46,461 nt of DNA from Porticoccaceae bacterium (GCA_024639885.1 JAHEGD010000010.1:1-46461); one strand, 5' to 3'. Counted from the stretch's first letter, positions 16,705-25,824 are shown. Notes: generated by a model not told the origin, from the sequence alone. Program-made: numbers and translations.

Positions 16705-17657
16705 TTACAGCGCGGCCAGCTAAACGGCATCACGGCATCGATCGTGTCAGCGCCGAGCCGGCGCATCAGCAGCCGGTCAACGCCCAACGCAACCCCGGCG
16801 CAGGCCGGCAGGCCGCTCTCTAGGGCGGCCAACAGCCGTTCATCAGCAGGCGCCAGCGGTTGGCCGGCGCGCCGCCGCTCGGCCAGTTCCGCCTCAAAGC
16901 GCTGCCGCTGTGCGGCGCTGTCGGTCAACTCGCGGTAGCCGTTGGCCAGCTCGACGCCGTCGCAGTAGAGCTCAAAGCGCCGTGCCACCGGGTAACCAGC
17001 CGACACTGGCTCGACCACCGCCAGCGCGCCGTGACAGGCCGGGTAGTCGTAGACAAACACCAGCCCAGCCGGCAGCGCCGGCTCGACCAGCTCACTGAAC
17101 AGCAGATCGAGTGCCGCCGCGCGACTGGCCGCCACCCAGCTGCCGTACTGCGTCGCGCGCTGATGCAGCTGCTCGACACTGGCGGTGTGCGGACAGAGCC
17201 CGACGGCCGCGATGAATAGCTCGGCGTAGCTCAGCTGGCGGCTCGGCAGTGGCCCGAGCACCGCGAGGACAAGCGTCTCCAGCTCGGCGATCAGACGCTG
17301 CTCGTCCCAGCCGCAGCGGTACCACTCCAACAGGGTGAACTCGGGGTTGTGACGGGCACCGCGCTCGTGGTTGCGAAACGCCTTGCCGAGCGCATAGACG
17401 TCGCCACTGCCGGCCGCCAACAACCGCTTGAGAAAAAACTCTGGGGAGGACTGCAGGTAGCCGGTCGCGCCATTGACGCCAGCGACAATCGGCTCGATAC
17501 AGAGGTCGCTGCCAAACGCACCGCCGAGCAGCGGCACATCGACCTCCAGACAGTCGCGCTCGGCAAAAAATGCGCGCAGCTGCGCCAGTAGCTCAGCGCG
17601 GGCGCGCAGCGCCGCGATGGCAGCGCCCGGCCGCCAGCAGTCAGCGCCGGTAGCCAC
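16701..17657 (-). CDS. epmA: EF-P lysine(34) lysyltransferase EpmA
   Basis: Class II lysyl-tRNA synthetase paralogue that attaches (R)-beta-lysine to lysine 34 of EF-P. 318 residues from GTG at 17657. Class II motifs are EVDVPLLGGAFGSD, LQSSPEFFLKRLL, FRNHERGARHNPEFTLLEWYR (motif 2) and GVALGVDRLLMRRLG (motif 3). There is no anticodon-binding domain, which separates it from LysRS. It lies 7 bases after the efp stop, so enzyme and substrate are cotranscribed. EpmB, the lysine 2,3-aminomutase that makes beta-lysine, is not in the window. Confidence 0.95.
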   Translation of the reverse strand: MATGADCWRPGAAIAALRARAELLAQLRAFFAERDCLEVDVPLLGGAFGSDLCIEPIVAGVNGATGYLQSSPEFFLKRLLAAGSGDVYALGKAFRNHERGARHNPEFTLLEWYRCGWDEQRLIAELETLVLAVLGPLPSRQLSYAELFIAAVGLCPHTASVEQLHQRATQYGSWVAASRAAALDLLFSELVEPALPAGLVFVYDYPACHGALAVVEPVSAGYPVARRFELYCDGVELANGYRELTDSAAQRQRFEAELAERRRAGQPLAPADERLLAALESGLPACAGVALGVDRLLMRRLGADTIDAVMPFSWPRCN

Positions 17658-17664
17658 CGCGGGA

Positions 17665-18234
17665 TCAGTCGCGGGCGCGACTGAGGTATTCGCCGGTGCG
17701 GGTATCGACGCGCACGACGTCGCCGCGGTCGAGGAACAGCGGCACTTTGACCACCGCGCCGGTGCTCAGCTCGGCCGGCTTGGTACCGCCGGTGGCGGTG
17801 TCGCCGCGCACGCCCGGATCGGTCTCAACAATTTCCAGCTCGACGTGGTTGGGCGGGGTGACCGACAGTGGCGCGCCGTTGTAGAGCGTTACCACGCAGA
17901 CATCTTGCTCGCGCAGCCAGAGCTTGGCGTCGGCGACCACGGTGGCATCGGCTTGGTGCTGTTCAAACGACTCCGGCTCCATGAAGTACCAGAACTCACC
18001 GTCTTCATAGAGGTACTGCATATCGGTGTCCATCACGTCGGCGGCCTCGAGGCTCTCGCCAGACTTGAAGGTTTTTTCCAGCACCCGGCCCGATTTGAGG
18101 TTGCGCAATTTAACCCGGTTAAAGGCTTGACCCTTGCCGGGCTTTACAAATTCGTTATCGATGATGTTGCACGGATCGCCGTCGAGCATCACTTTCATGC
18201 CAGAGCGGAAGTCGTTAGTAGAAAAAGTCGCCAT
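17665..18234 (-). CDS. efp: Translation elongation factor P
   Basis: Relieves ribosomes stalled at polyproline. 189 residues in three beta-barrel domains, starting [19 protein letters not shown]. The modification loop is [11 protein letters not shown], with the modifiable lysine exactly at residue 34, the EpmA-type loop rather than the arginine loop rhamnosylated by EarP in Pseudomonas. The C-terminal segment is [19 protein letters not shown]. Cotranscribed with epmA and divergent from the FimX-like gene. Confidence 0.97.
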   Translation of the reverse strand: MATFSTNDFRSGMKVMLDGDPCNIIDNEFVKPGKGQAFNRVKLRNLKSGRVLEKTFKSGESLEAADVMDTDMQYLYEDGEFWYFMEPESFEQHQADATVVADAKLWLREQDVCVVTLYNGAPLSVTPPNHVELEIVETDPGVRGDTATGGTKPAELSTGAVVKVPLFLDRGDVVRVDTRTGEYLSRARD

Positions 18235-18266
18235 GGGTTATCCGGTTTCCTAGTAAAAAGTGCGAC

Positions 18267-18272
18267 TATAAT
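18267..18272 (+). promoter_or_regulatory. TATAAT in the efp / fimX-like divergent gap
   Basis: An exact plus-strand consensus -10 hexamer; the overlapping minus-strand reading TATTATA could serve efp. No good -35 is visible on either strand, so confidence is modest. Confidence 0.35.
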
Positions 18273-18361
18273 ACAACCGTTAGTTGGCACTGCGCGATAA
18301 TTTTTGCATCGTCGACTGCCTTGTTAGCCACCGATTACGCTTCCCACAGCCGAGACGCCCG

Positions 18362-20344
18362 ATGCCCAGCGCCGATATTTTCCGCCTGCTACTGACCGCC
18401 CCCTCGGCCGATGAGGCGAACCAATTTGTCAGCATCCTGCGCAGCGCCAACTACACCGTCGACGCCAAACTGGCGACCCAAGAGCACGAGCTGCAGGCGC
18501 TGCTGGCGCGCGACTGGGATCTGATACTGGCACTGGAGAGCCACACCCTGCTGACGCCCAAGCTGGTCCGTCAAAACCTGTTGCGCGCCGAGTGCCAGAC
18601 CCCACTGATCGTGGTCAGCGAGCTCGACAACCAGCCCAGTGTGATCGACGGGTTGCGGCTCGGCGCCGCCGCGGTGGTCGCCCGCGACCACGACCAGCAA
18701 CTGCTGCTCGAGGTAGAACGCAGCCAGCAGCAGGCGCTTGCGCTGCGCCACTTAGCCAGCGCCAAGAGCCAGCTGCAACAGCTCCAGCGCCAACACCACG
18801 CCCTGCTCAACAGCTGGCCGTCGCCGCTGCTGGTGGTCGTCGAGGGCATCGTTCGGCTCTGCAACGGCGCCGCGGCGCGGATGCTCGACAGCGAGCCGAG
18901 CGCGCTGCTTGAGCTGCCCATTCTCGACCGGCTCGACGCCCGTTCGCGCAATGCACTGCGCGGCCGATTGCTGGCCGCCGACGATCCTGCCGAGCCGCTC
19001 GATATCGAACACCTCAACTTTGTCACCGCCAGCGGCAGCGTAGTGACACGGCGCGTCACCGTCGCATCGGTTTGGTTTGGTGGCGAACGCGGCTTGCAGA
19101 TTACTGTCGAAGCACGCCTGCGCCGCGACGCCGGCAGCAGCGCGCAACGGCGCCCAGAACTGTCGGAGCGGCCCGCTCAAATGATCGCGGCGGTGGAGCG
19201 TGGTTTGCGGCAGAGCGTCGAGCGCGGCCGCTGCGGGGCGATCATCAAACTGCAAATCGTCGAATACCCGCAACTGCTCGAACGGCTCGGCAGCCACGCT
19301 ACCGCGCAACTTATCGAGCAGTTCATCAAGCGCATCGGCGACTCAGCGGCCGATGCCGCGGAGCTAATTATCTGCGGCCCAGGCAGTGTCACCCTGACCC
19401 TGGTCGACTGCGAACAGGACTACGCACTTCTGCGCGCCAACGCGCTCTGGGCGGTGGCCAACGGCGAGCAGTTCGGCGCACAGCCGCTGACTGTGCAGGT
19501 CGGCGCGACACTACTCGATGGTCGCAGCCACACCGCCGATGAGGCGATCGCACTCTGCAATGAGGCACTGCTGCTCTCTGCCGACAGGGCCGCGGCGGCG
19601 ATACTGCCAGCCCTAGAGGTGCCGCCCAGCACAAGCGACACCCGCCTCGAGCAGCTGATCGAGCAGCGCCAACTGACTATCCAATACCGGCCGATCAGTG
19701 CGCTCACCGGCGCGGCGCGCCAGCTGTTCAGCAGCGAGCTGTCCGCCAGCGCCAACGGCCGCGATTTAGCGGTGCTAATTGATGGCATTCAAGCCGGCAG
19801 TGAGAAGCAGCGCCTGGATCACTGGTTAATCATCTCAGCGCTGGCCGAGCTGCAGCGCGCCGGCGACACCGCCACCACACTGCTGTTGCCACTGAGCGCC
19901 GCCTCGGTGACCGACAGCCGCTTTATCCCGTGGTTGAAAGCGCAGCTTCGCAGCCATCCGCTGAACCGCGATAGGCTCACTATTGTGCTGCGCGAGTCCG
20001 ATATTATTCGCCACATCGAGCTGATGACCGCCGCCGCGGGCCAACTGGCCGAGCTGAAGATCTCACTCGCCATCAGCCACTTTGGCGTCGCTCTCAACCC
20101 GCTCGAAACCCTCGCCGTCGTGCACCCCTCGCTGCTGATACTCGACCGCCAAATTAGTGCCGCGCTGGCCGGCGATAACGCCAGCGACGCGCTGGCACTG
20201 GTCGAAGCGAGCAACGAATTGAACATACCCACTGTCGTTGAAGGGATCGACAGCGCCCAGCTGCTGCCGCTATTTTGGCGCGCTGGGGTGGGTTATATCA
20301 GCGGCGCCTATGTCGGCGAGCCGTCAGCTAGCCTCGGCGGATAA
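18362..20344 (+). CDS. fimX: FimX-like cyclic-di-GMP effector with degenerate GGDEF and EAL domains
   Basis: FimX binds cyclic-di-GMP through an inactive EAL domain and promotes type IV pilus assembly and twitching. The 660-residue product starts at ATG 18362 with a receiver-like domain (IFRLLLTAPSADEANQFVSIL). It continues with a PAS-like region near residue 150-250, a GGDEF-type domain in which the signature is GPGSV, and an EAL-type domain. The EAL motif is SEL, and the loop reads SHFGVALNPLETL, close to FimX SQFGCSLNPF rather than active DDFGTGYSSL. The end GYISGAYVGEP is EAL-like. Catalysis is therefore unlikely in both domains. Adjacency to serB matches P. aeruginosa. It overlaps serB tail-to-tail by 21 bases. 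Confidence 0.85.
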   Translation: MPSADIFRLLLTAPSADEANQFVSILRSANYTVDAKLATQEHELQALLARDWDLILALESHTLLTPKLVRQNLLRAECQTPLIVVSELDNQPSVIDGLRLGAAAVVARDHDQQLLLEVERSQQQALALRHLASAKSQLQQLQRQHHALLNSWPSPLLVVVEGIVRLCNGAAARMLDSEPSALLELPILDRLDARSRNALRGRLLAADDPAEPLDIEHLNFVTASGSVVTRRVTVASVWFGGERGLQITVEARLRRDAGSSAQRRPELSERPAQMIAAVERGLRQSVERGRCGAIIKLQIVEYPQLLERLGSHATAQLIEQFIKRIGDSAADAAELIICGPGSVTLTLVDCEQDYALLRANALWAVANGEQFGAQPLTVQVGATLLDGRSHTADEAIALCNEALLLSADRAAAAILPALEVPPSTSDTRLEQLIEQRQLTIQYRPISALTGAARQLFSSELSASANGRDLAVLIDGIQAGSEKQRLDHWLIISALAELQRAGDTATTLLLPLSAASVTDSRFIPWLKAQLRSHPLNRDRLTIVLRESDIIRHIELMTAAAGQLAELKISLAISHFGVALNPLETLAVVHPSLLILDRQISAALAGDNASDALALVEASNELNIPTVVEGIDSAQLLPLFWRAGVGYISGAYVGEPSASLGG

Positions 20345-21550
20345 CGCCTCGGTATCTCTGTCGCTGTAACCGAGCAGGTAGAGAATCGCGTCGAGGCCGA
20401 GCTGAGAGATCGACTGCTGGGCTGAGGCGGCCACCAGCGGCTTGGCACGAAAGGCAATCCCCAATCCGGCAATCGCCAACATCGGCAGGTCATTGGCGCC
20501 GTCACCGACCGCAATCACCTGCTCTAACGCGACCCCTTCACGAGCCGCCAATTCGCGCAGCAGATCGGCTTTGCCTCGGCCATCGATGATCGTGCCGGCG
20601 ACCTGGCCGGTGACGCGGCCATCGGCGATCTCAAGCTGATTGGCGTAGATATAATCGACCGCCAAAATCTCTTGCAGGTGGCGGGCGAAGTAGTCAAACC
20701 CACCCGAGACGATCGCCGTTTTGTAACCGAGCCGGCGCAGTGTCGCCAACAGGTGCTCGGCGCCCTCGTTGAGCCGCAGCCGCGCCGCCACTTTCGGCAG
20801 CACCGCGGCGTCGAGGCCGGCGAGCAAGCCGAGCCGCTCGCGGAAGCTCTCGTTAAAGTCGAGCTCGCCGCGCATCGCCCGCTCGGTGATCGCCGCCACT
20901 TGAGCGCCGACCCCGGCCTCTATCGCCAGCTCGTCGATCACCTCGGCATCGATCAGCGTCGAATCCATATCAAACACCACCAAGCGGCGGTTGCGGCGAT
21001 AGATGGTATCGCGCTGCAGGGCGATATCGACATCGAAGCGCCCGGCCAGCTCCATCAAGGCGGAGCGAAACTCGCGCTCTTGAGCGGGCTCACCGCGCGC
21101 CGAAAACTCAATACTGGCGCGGCCCGGCTCGCTCAGCTGATGCAGCGCCAACCGCCCGGATAGGCGAGAAATCTTGTCGATATTGAGACCCGCCTGACGG
21201 GTCACCTCGGTCACTGCAGCGATCTGTTCGGCGTCGACCCGGCGCGCTAGCAGGGTGATGATGTAGCGCGGTTTGCCCTGCTGGTCGACCCAGCGCTGAT
21301 AGTCGGCGTCGGCCACTGCGACGAACTCAACCGCCATCTCCAGCGGCGCCAGCTGGGCGGCGACCGCCGCCTCGAGCGCGGCGCGCTGGTCGGGCAGCGC
21401 AATCATCAAACCGAGCGACAGCTGGTCGTGTATCACCGCCTGACCGATATCCAATACCGTGGCGTCAAAATCGCTGAGCACCTGCGACAGCGCGCTGGTG
21501 ATGCCGGGACGGTCGCGACCGCTAACCGTGATTAGGAGTACTTGATTCAC
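20324..21550 (-). CDS. serB: Phosphoserine phosphatase SerB
   Basis: Last step of serine synthesis: phosphoserine to serine, supplying the substrate of both serine acetyltransferases here. 408 residues from GTG at 21550, with GAGGA upstream. N-terminal ACT-type domains (MNQVLLITVSGRDRPGITSAL, and YIITLLARRVDAEQI) precede the HAD core: nucleophile DMDSTLIDAEVIDELA (from 194), KTAIVSGGFDYF and AVGDGANDLPML. Convergent overlap with the FimX-like gene; divergent from smp, as E. coli serB is from ytjB. Confidence 0.96.
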   Translation of the reverse strand: MNQVLLITVSGRDRPGITSALSQVLSDFDATVLDIGQAVIHDQLSLGLMIALPDQRAALEAAVAAQLAPLEMAVEFVAVADADYQRWVDQQGKPRYIITLLARRVDAEQIAAVTEVTRQAGLNIDKISRLSGRLALHQLSEPGRASIEFSARGEPAQEREFRSALMELAGRFDVDIALQRDTIYRRNRRLVVFDMDSTLIDAEVIDELAIEAGVGAQVAAITERAMRGELDFNESFRERLGLLAGLDAAVLPKVAARLRLNEGAEHLLATLRRLGYKTAIVSGGFDYFARHLQEILAVDYIYANQLEIADGRVTGQVAGTIIDGRGKADLLRELAAREGVALEQVIAVGDGANDLPMLAIAGLGIAFRAKPLVAASAQQSISQLGLDAILYLLGYSDRDTEALSAEAS

Positions 21551-21576
21551 CTGGGAGTCCTCGGGAGTGGAGCCGC

Positions 21577-21582
21577 ATTATA
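21577..21582 (-). promoter_or_regulatory. Predicted -10 element of serB
   Basis: Exact TATAAT on the minus strand, 27 bases before the serB GTG. The -35 region at the right distance is poor. Confidence 0.4.
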
Positions 21583-21676
21583 GTAAAGCACCGCGCCGCG
21601 CACAGCGGCTGAGAGTAATTATTTAGCCGCGCCGGCAAAACGGGTAAACTGTCGGCCACCGCAACAGGGACCGGTC

Positions 21677-22951
21677 ATGCGCCAATCAGTATCCAACCAG
21701 CCAGTGCGTTTTTCGCTGGCCAGCCGCTTCAACCAGCTCGCCGATGGCCAGCGCCGCGCGCTGCGCTGTGCCGCACTGTGGCTCGCCTTTGGTGCCTGCA
21801 GCGGCTTGACCCTGAATTATTTTGCGGCGCAAAACAGCCAGAGTCTTGTCGACCAGCGCGGCGGCGCGCTGCTGCAGAGCAGCGCCAAGTTGCTGCAGAC
21901 GCCCCTCTTCAACCGCGACCTGATCAGCATCCAGGCGATCCTGCTCGATCTGGTTGCCGATGCCGATATCGCCTCGGCGTCGCTGCACGACGCCAACGGT
22001 GTTCCGCTCAGTGTTATCACCGCGCCCGCGGCGGATGGCGAGCGCCGCGAGGCGCTGTTTCAAACCGTCATCACGCTCGCCGACAGCGACGCCGGCCGGC
22101 TCACTATCGGCGTCGACAAGTCGCGCATTGAGCGCCGTCAGTACCAGCCCGCCTGGGTCTGGGCGACGCTGTGGCTGCTGTTTGCGGCGACATCAACGCT
22201 GCTAGAGTACCGTCGCGGCACCGACTTACAGCGCCGCCTGGCCCTGCTTGGCAGCAAGCTGCCGGGGCCGCCGGGGGCGACGGGCAACGACCCGCTGGCG
22301 GCGCTCGAAGCGCGCCTGCAGCCGCTGCTCACCACCCACCACGATCACCGCGACGACAGCAGCCAAGGGCGGTTTACCAGTTTGGTGACCATCACGCTGC
22401 ACAACGACGCCGAGCTGGCCCGCCAGCTGAGCCGCGAGAACCGCGAGCAGCTGCTCGAAAAGCTCGACTACTGCCTGCTGAGAACACTCGAGCTGTACGG
22501 TGGCAGCCGCAGCGAGGGCAGCAGCCAGCAGCTGCGCTGTCTGTTTCACGCCGCCAGCTTTTCGAAACAGCACCTGATGCTCTGCCTGATGGCGAGCTGG
22601 TCGCTGCGCGAGCTACTGCAGCGGCTCTCGCAGCTCGCCGGGGTCGAGCTGGCGGTCAGCTTCACTATTCACAGCCGCGCCACCCGCGCCGGCGGCCGCA
22701 CTCTACAAGAGCAGCAGCTCGGCCTATTAAAAGCCCAGGCCGAACAGAGCGCCCGCCAGCTGACCGGCGGCGACATTCTTATCGTCAGCGAAGAGATGGA
22801 TGGCGAACAACTCGCTGCACTCGGCCATTTTGAGCGCCACGAGCACGGCGGCAGGTTGCTGCAGGGCTTTTCGGAGCAGCGCACCGAACTGCTCAAGACC
22901 CAGTTCCAGCACCTCTGCCGGATCTGTCTGGGTGAGCGCGAGCGCGACTAG
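21677..22951 (+). CDS. smp: Smp/AhpA (YtjB) family membrane protein
   Basis: Member of the SMP_2 family (E. coli YtjB), inner-membrane proteins of unclear function sometimes called haemolysin-like. 424 residues from the ATG at 21677. First membrane segment around residues 32-48 (WLAFGACSGLTLNYF), a periplasmic sensor-like stretch (LQTPLFNRDLISIQAILLDLV...SASLHDANGVPLS), a second membrane helix (AWVWATLWLLFAATSTLL) and a long cytoplasmic part. Divergent position next to serB supports the family. The final stop shares the CTAG palindrome with the convergent dgkA. Confidence 0.82.
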   Translation: MRQSVSNQPVRFSLASRFNQLADGQRRALRCAALWLAFGACSGLTLNYFAAQNSQSLVDQRGGALLQSSAKLLQTPLFNRDLISIQAILLDLVADADIASASLHDANGVPLSVITAPAADGERREALFQTVITLADSDAGRLTIGVDKSRIERRQYQPAWVWATLWLLFAATSTLLEYRRGTDLQRRLALLGSKLPGPPGATGNDPLAALEARLQPLLTTHHDHRDDSSQGRFTSLVTITLHNDAELARQLSRENREQLLEKLDYCLLRTLELYGGSRSEGSSQQLRCLFHAASFSKQHLMLCLMASWSLRELLQRLSQLAGVELAVSFTIHSRATRAGGRTLQEQQLGLLKAQAEQSARQLTGGDILIVSEEMDGEQLAALGHFERHEHGGRLLQGFSEQRTELLKTQFQHLCRICLGERERD

Positions 22952-23331
22952 CGACCCAGCACGACCGCCCAGACCAGCAGAAACAACAGCATCGCCACCA
23001 ATACCGCCGCCGAGCCGACATCTTTGGCGGCGCCGGCCAGCGGGTGGTGGCTGCGACTGTAGCGGTCTAGGGTCAGCTCGATGGCGGTGTTGAGCAGTTC
23101 GACCAGCACCACCAGCACCGCGCTACCGATCAGCAGCAGCTGTTCGATGGCGCCGTCGCCCCACCACACCGCCGCCGGAATCAACACCGCCAGCAGCGCC
23201 AGCTCAACCCGCACCGCCTCCTCGTGGCGCGCTACATAGCGCAGGCCGCGCAGCGAATGGCCGAGCGAGCCCAGCGTGCGCCGACGGATCAGCCCCAGCA
23301 ACTTGGCCCGCCAGTGGCGGCGGGCAGTCAT
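22948..23331 (-). CDS. dgkA: Diacylglycerol kinase DgkA
   Basis: Small integral-membrane kinase that phosphorylates diacylglycerol to phosphatidate, recycling lipid from glucan and LPS modification. 127 residues with three transmembrane helices and the family motif VELLNTAIELTLDR followed by AKDVGSAAVLVAM. N-terminal amphipathic basic segment. ATG at 23331 overlaps the stop of cysE copy 2 in an ATGA, so translation is probably coupled. Confidence 0.95.
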   Translation of the reverse strand: MTARRHWRAKLLGLIRRRTLGSLGHSLRGLRYVARHEEAVRVELALLAVLIPAAVWWGDGAIEQLLLIGSAVLVVLVELLNTAIELTLDRYSRSHHPLAGAAKDVGSAAVLVAMLLFLLVWAVVLGR

Positions 23332-24119
23332 GACTGCCCCTCTAGCGCTTGGTTCATTGCCAGCGCCGGCTCTGCGTCGGCCGGCCGGCCGACCACCAGA
23401 GCGGGCACACCGGCGACCGTGACGTGCGCCGCGACATCATTGAGCACCAAGCTGCCGGCGCCAATTTTGGCCCCTTCGCCAATCTTGATGTTGCCCAACA
23501 ACTGGGCGCCTGCCGCAATCATCACCCCGCAACCGACTTTCGGGTGGCGATCACCGCTGCTGCGACCACTGCCTCCCAAGGTGACCGCATGCAGCATCGA
23601 CACGTTGTCACCGACCACCGCCGTCTCACCGATCACCAGCCCAGTGGCGTGGTCGAGCATGATGCCGCGTCCGATCTTGGCGGCCGGGTGGATGTCGACC
23701 GCGAACACCTCGCTGCAGCGGCTCTGCAGCAGCGCCGCCAGCTCGCAGCGGCCAACGCCGTGCAATGAGTGGGCGACACGGTGCCACTGCAGCGCCTGAA
23801 ACCCTTTAAAAAACAGCAGCGGCTCCAGCCAGCGCTGGCAAGCTGGGTCGCGATCAATGTAGGCGGCACTGTCGGCGACCAGCAACTCGAGCAGTTCCGG
23901 CTGGCCGGCGTACTGTTCAAGCAGCAGGGTGGCCAGCGCCGGGCGGGGCAGCTCCGCACTGGCAATCAAGCCGGCCAAGTAGCCTGCCAAACCATCCAGC
24001 GGCGTCGCCGCTGCCCGATAGTGAGCGACCAGCGGGGCGGTTAACGGATCGTCGAGTTCGACCAGCTCAACGGCCAGTGCCGCCAAGTAGTCGTCGACCG
24101 AGTGGGTTTGTAAAGCCAT
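23328..24119 (-). CDS. cysE: Serine O-acetyltransferase, copy 2
   Basis: Second serine acetyltransferase of the window. 263 residues from the ATG at 24119 (MALQTHSVDDYLAALAVEL). Beta-helix motifs DIHPAAKIGRGIMLDHATGLVIGETAVVGDN-type (close to E. coli CysE) and GDRHPKVGCGVMIAAGAQ. It ends NQALEGQS, again without a C-terminal isoleucine for CysK docking. It lies in a tight minus-strand run: its ATG overlaps the peptidase stop by one base and its stop overlaps the dgkA start. The frame extending to 24245 is antisense extension into the peptidase gene. Closer to canonical CysE than copy 1, so possibly the housekeeping enzyme. Confidence 0.93.
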   Translation of the reverse strand: MALQTHSVDDYLAALAVELVELDDPLTAPLVAHYRAAATPLDGLAGYLAGLIASAELPRPALATLLLEQYAGQPELLELLVADSAAYIDRDPACQRWLEPLLFFKGFQALQWHRVAHSLHGVGRCELAALLQSRCSEVFAVDIHPAAKIGRGIMLDHATGLVIGETAVVGDNVSMLHAVTLGGSGRSSGDRHPKVGCGVMIAAGAQLLGNIKIGEGAKIGAGSLVLNDVAAHVTVAGVPALVVGRPADAEPALAMNQALEGQS

Positions 24120-24880
24120 CAGTGGCCCCCTAAAAAGTGTGGCTGCAAATAGCGGCGCCACAGCGCCGGCAACTCTGCGGCCAGATAAGCGGCGTGCGTA
24201 ATCTCGCAGCGGCCGAGCCGATCGGCCAGCAACCGCTCGCTGCAATGCGGCTCTAACTCAGCGGCCAGCGCGCGCTGTGAAAGGTGCCACGGCTCAACCG
24301 CAACGCCGCCGCAGTCGACACTGTAGGGCCTGGCAAACAGCTTGGCCAGCGGGGACTCTGCCGGGGCCGCCAACTGCGATTCCAACCAACCGCCAAACGC
24401 CGCCATTACGCCGCCCTCGCGGTACTCGTGCGGTGCCAACTGCAGCCGGTAGCCGTCCGGCAAACTGGCCGCATCGTAGACATCGAAATCGCTGCCCCAG
24501 TGGTGACGAGAGGCGCCCGGCAGCGCTGAAAAGCGCAGCACCGCCGCCACCTGTTCGGCGACCGACAGCTGCCGGCAGTCAAGCGCCAGACCGCCATCAT
24601 CAAACAGCCCGCGACTGCCGTCGAGCTTGCCGTTCCAGATCGACAGCTGGCGACCGAAAGAGCGAAAGCCACTGGCGATGCGCAGCTGAAAACCGGCCTC
24701 GCGGGCAGCCGCAGCAAGCTGGTAGACCGCCGGCCAGCAGTCGCGGTGCAATTTGACTGCCGGCTCGGCAAGCGCGCCGTCGCCAGCCACCATTAACTCC
24801 GCCGCGTCGCCCAAAACCCAGCGCTGGCGGGCACTGAACAGCGGCGCCGATGTCATTGAATTTTCTTGTTTCGCCCACAT
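24119..24880 (-). CDS. M15-family D-alanyl-D-alanine carboxypeptidase-like protein
   Basis: Zinc peptidase of the VanY/M15 type that trims D-Ala from peptidoglycan peptides. 253 residues from ATG 24880; a second in-frame ATG at 24856 is equally possible. The fold's motifs are present: IASGFRSFGRQ, SRHHWGSDFDVYD (His126 and Asp133 as zinc ligands, with Ser124 and Gly129 of the SxHxxG pattern) and VEPWHLS (Glu196, His199). No clear signal peptide is visible, which is unusual for a wall enzyme, so the protein may be cytoplasmic or use another export route. First gene of a coupled run with cysE copy 2 and dgkA. Confidence 0.82.
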   Translation of the reverse strand: MWAKQENSMTSAPLFSARQRWVLGDAAELMVAGDGALAEPAVKLHRDCWPAVYQLAAAAREAGFQLRIASGFRSFGRQLSIWNGKLDGSRGLFDDGGLALDCRQLSVAEQVAAVLRFSALPGASRHHWGSDFDVYDAASLPDGYRLQLAPHEYREGGVMAAFGGWLESQLAAPAESPLAKLFARPYSVDCGGVAVEPWHLSQRALAAELEPHCSERLLADRLGRCEITHAAYLAAELPALWRRYLQPHFLGGH

Positions 24881-24933
24881 AATATCGCTATCGGTTATCT
24901 ATCGCCGCTCACTCTACCGTATTGGAGACCACA

Positions 24934-25824
24934 ATGTTTCGCATCGGACTGTTTTTAGCCACTAACTTGGCGATCATTTTACTTGCCAGCATCACCCTGC
25001 GCCTACTCGGCGTCGGCGGCATTTTGGCCGACAACGGCGTCGACCTCAATCTGCAGGGGCTGCTGGCATTCTGCGCCGTGTTTGGCTTTGCCGGCGCTCT
25101 GGTGTCGCTGCTGATCTCCAAACCGATGGCCAAGTTCTCAACCCGCGCCAAGGTCATTGACCGGCCCGCCGACGCCGAACAGCGCTGGCTGATGGAGACC
25201 GTGGCCGACCTCGCCAAGGCGGCCGGTATCGGCATGCCGCAGGTGGCAATATTCCCCGCCCAGCAGGCCAACGCCTTCGCCACCGGTTGGAACCGCAACA
25301 AAGCGCTAGTCGCCGTCAGCCAGGGGCTGCTGCAACGGTTTGATCGCGAACAGGTGCGCGCGGTGATGGCCCACGAGATCGGCCACGTCGCCAATGGCGA
25401 TATGGTGACACTGGCGTTGATCCAAGGGGTGATCAACACCTTCGTTATGTTCCTGGCCCGGCTGGCCGGTTTTTTTGTCGACCGGGTACTGCTCAAGAAT
25501 GAACGCGGCTTGGGTATCGGCTACTGGGTCACCACCATCGTCGCCGAGATTGTGCTCGGCATTCTCGCCTCGACGATTGTCATGTGGTTCTCGCGGCAGC
25601 GCGAATACCGCGCCGATGAGGCGGGTGCGCGGTTGAGCTCGCCGGCAGCGATGGTCTCGGCACTGCAAGCGCTGCAGCGCGAAGTGGCCGCACACGTACC
25701 CAACCAGATGCCCGACACCATGACCGCGTTCGGTATCTCGCCCGGCTGGAAGCAGAACGCCCGCAAGTGGTTTACCACCCACCCGCCGCTTGAAGAGCGC
25801 ATCGCCCGGCTGCAGCAGCGATGA
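24934..25824 (+). CDS. htpX: Membrane metalloprotease HtpX
   Basis: M48 inner-membrane zinc protease that degrades misfolded membrane proteins together with FtsH. 296 residues from ATG 24934 (MFRIGLFLATNLAIILL), preceded by GGAG six bases upstream. Zinc site HEIGH at 147-151, with the third-ligand region EYRADEAG. Four hydrophobic segments. The frame extends upstream to a TTG at 24922, which would place the Shine-Dalgarno inside the gene. Divergent from the M15 peptidase and overlapping the next gene by ATGA. Confidence 0.96.
   Translation: MFRIGLFLATNLAIILLASITLRLLGVGGILADNGVDLNLQGLLAFCAVFGFAGALVSLLISKPMAKFSTRAKVIDRPADAEQRWLMETVADLAKAAGIGMPQVAIFPAQQANAFATGWNRNKALVAVSQGLLQRFDREQVRAVMAHEIGHVANGDMVTLALIQGVINTFVMFLARLAGFFVDRVLLKNERGLGIGYWVTTIVAEIVLGILASTIVMWFSRQREYRADEAGARLSSPAAMVSALQALQREVAAHVPNQMPDTMTAFGISPGWKQNARKWFTTHPPLEERIARLQQR

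Noticed and set aside
18267-18310. Start of the FimX-like protein at the upstream TTG (18284)
   Set aside because: The extra residues are not similar to a receiver domain start; the ATG at 18362 fits the conserved N-terminus.
20324-20344. Frameshift or assembly error at the fimX-like/serB overlap
   Set aside because: Both proteins end at natural family lengths; tail-to-tail overlap is common in this window.
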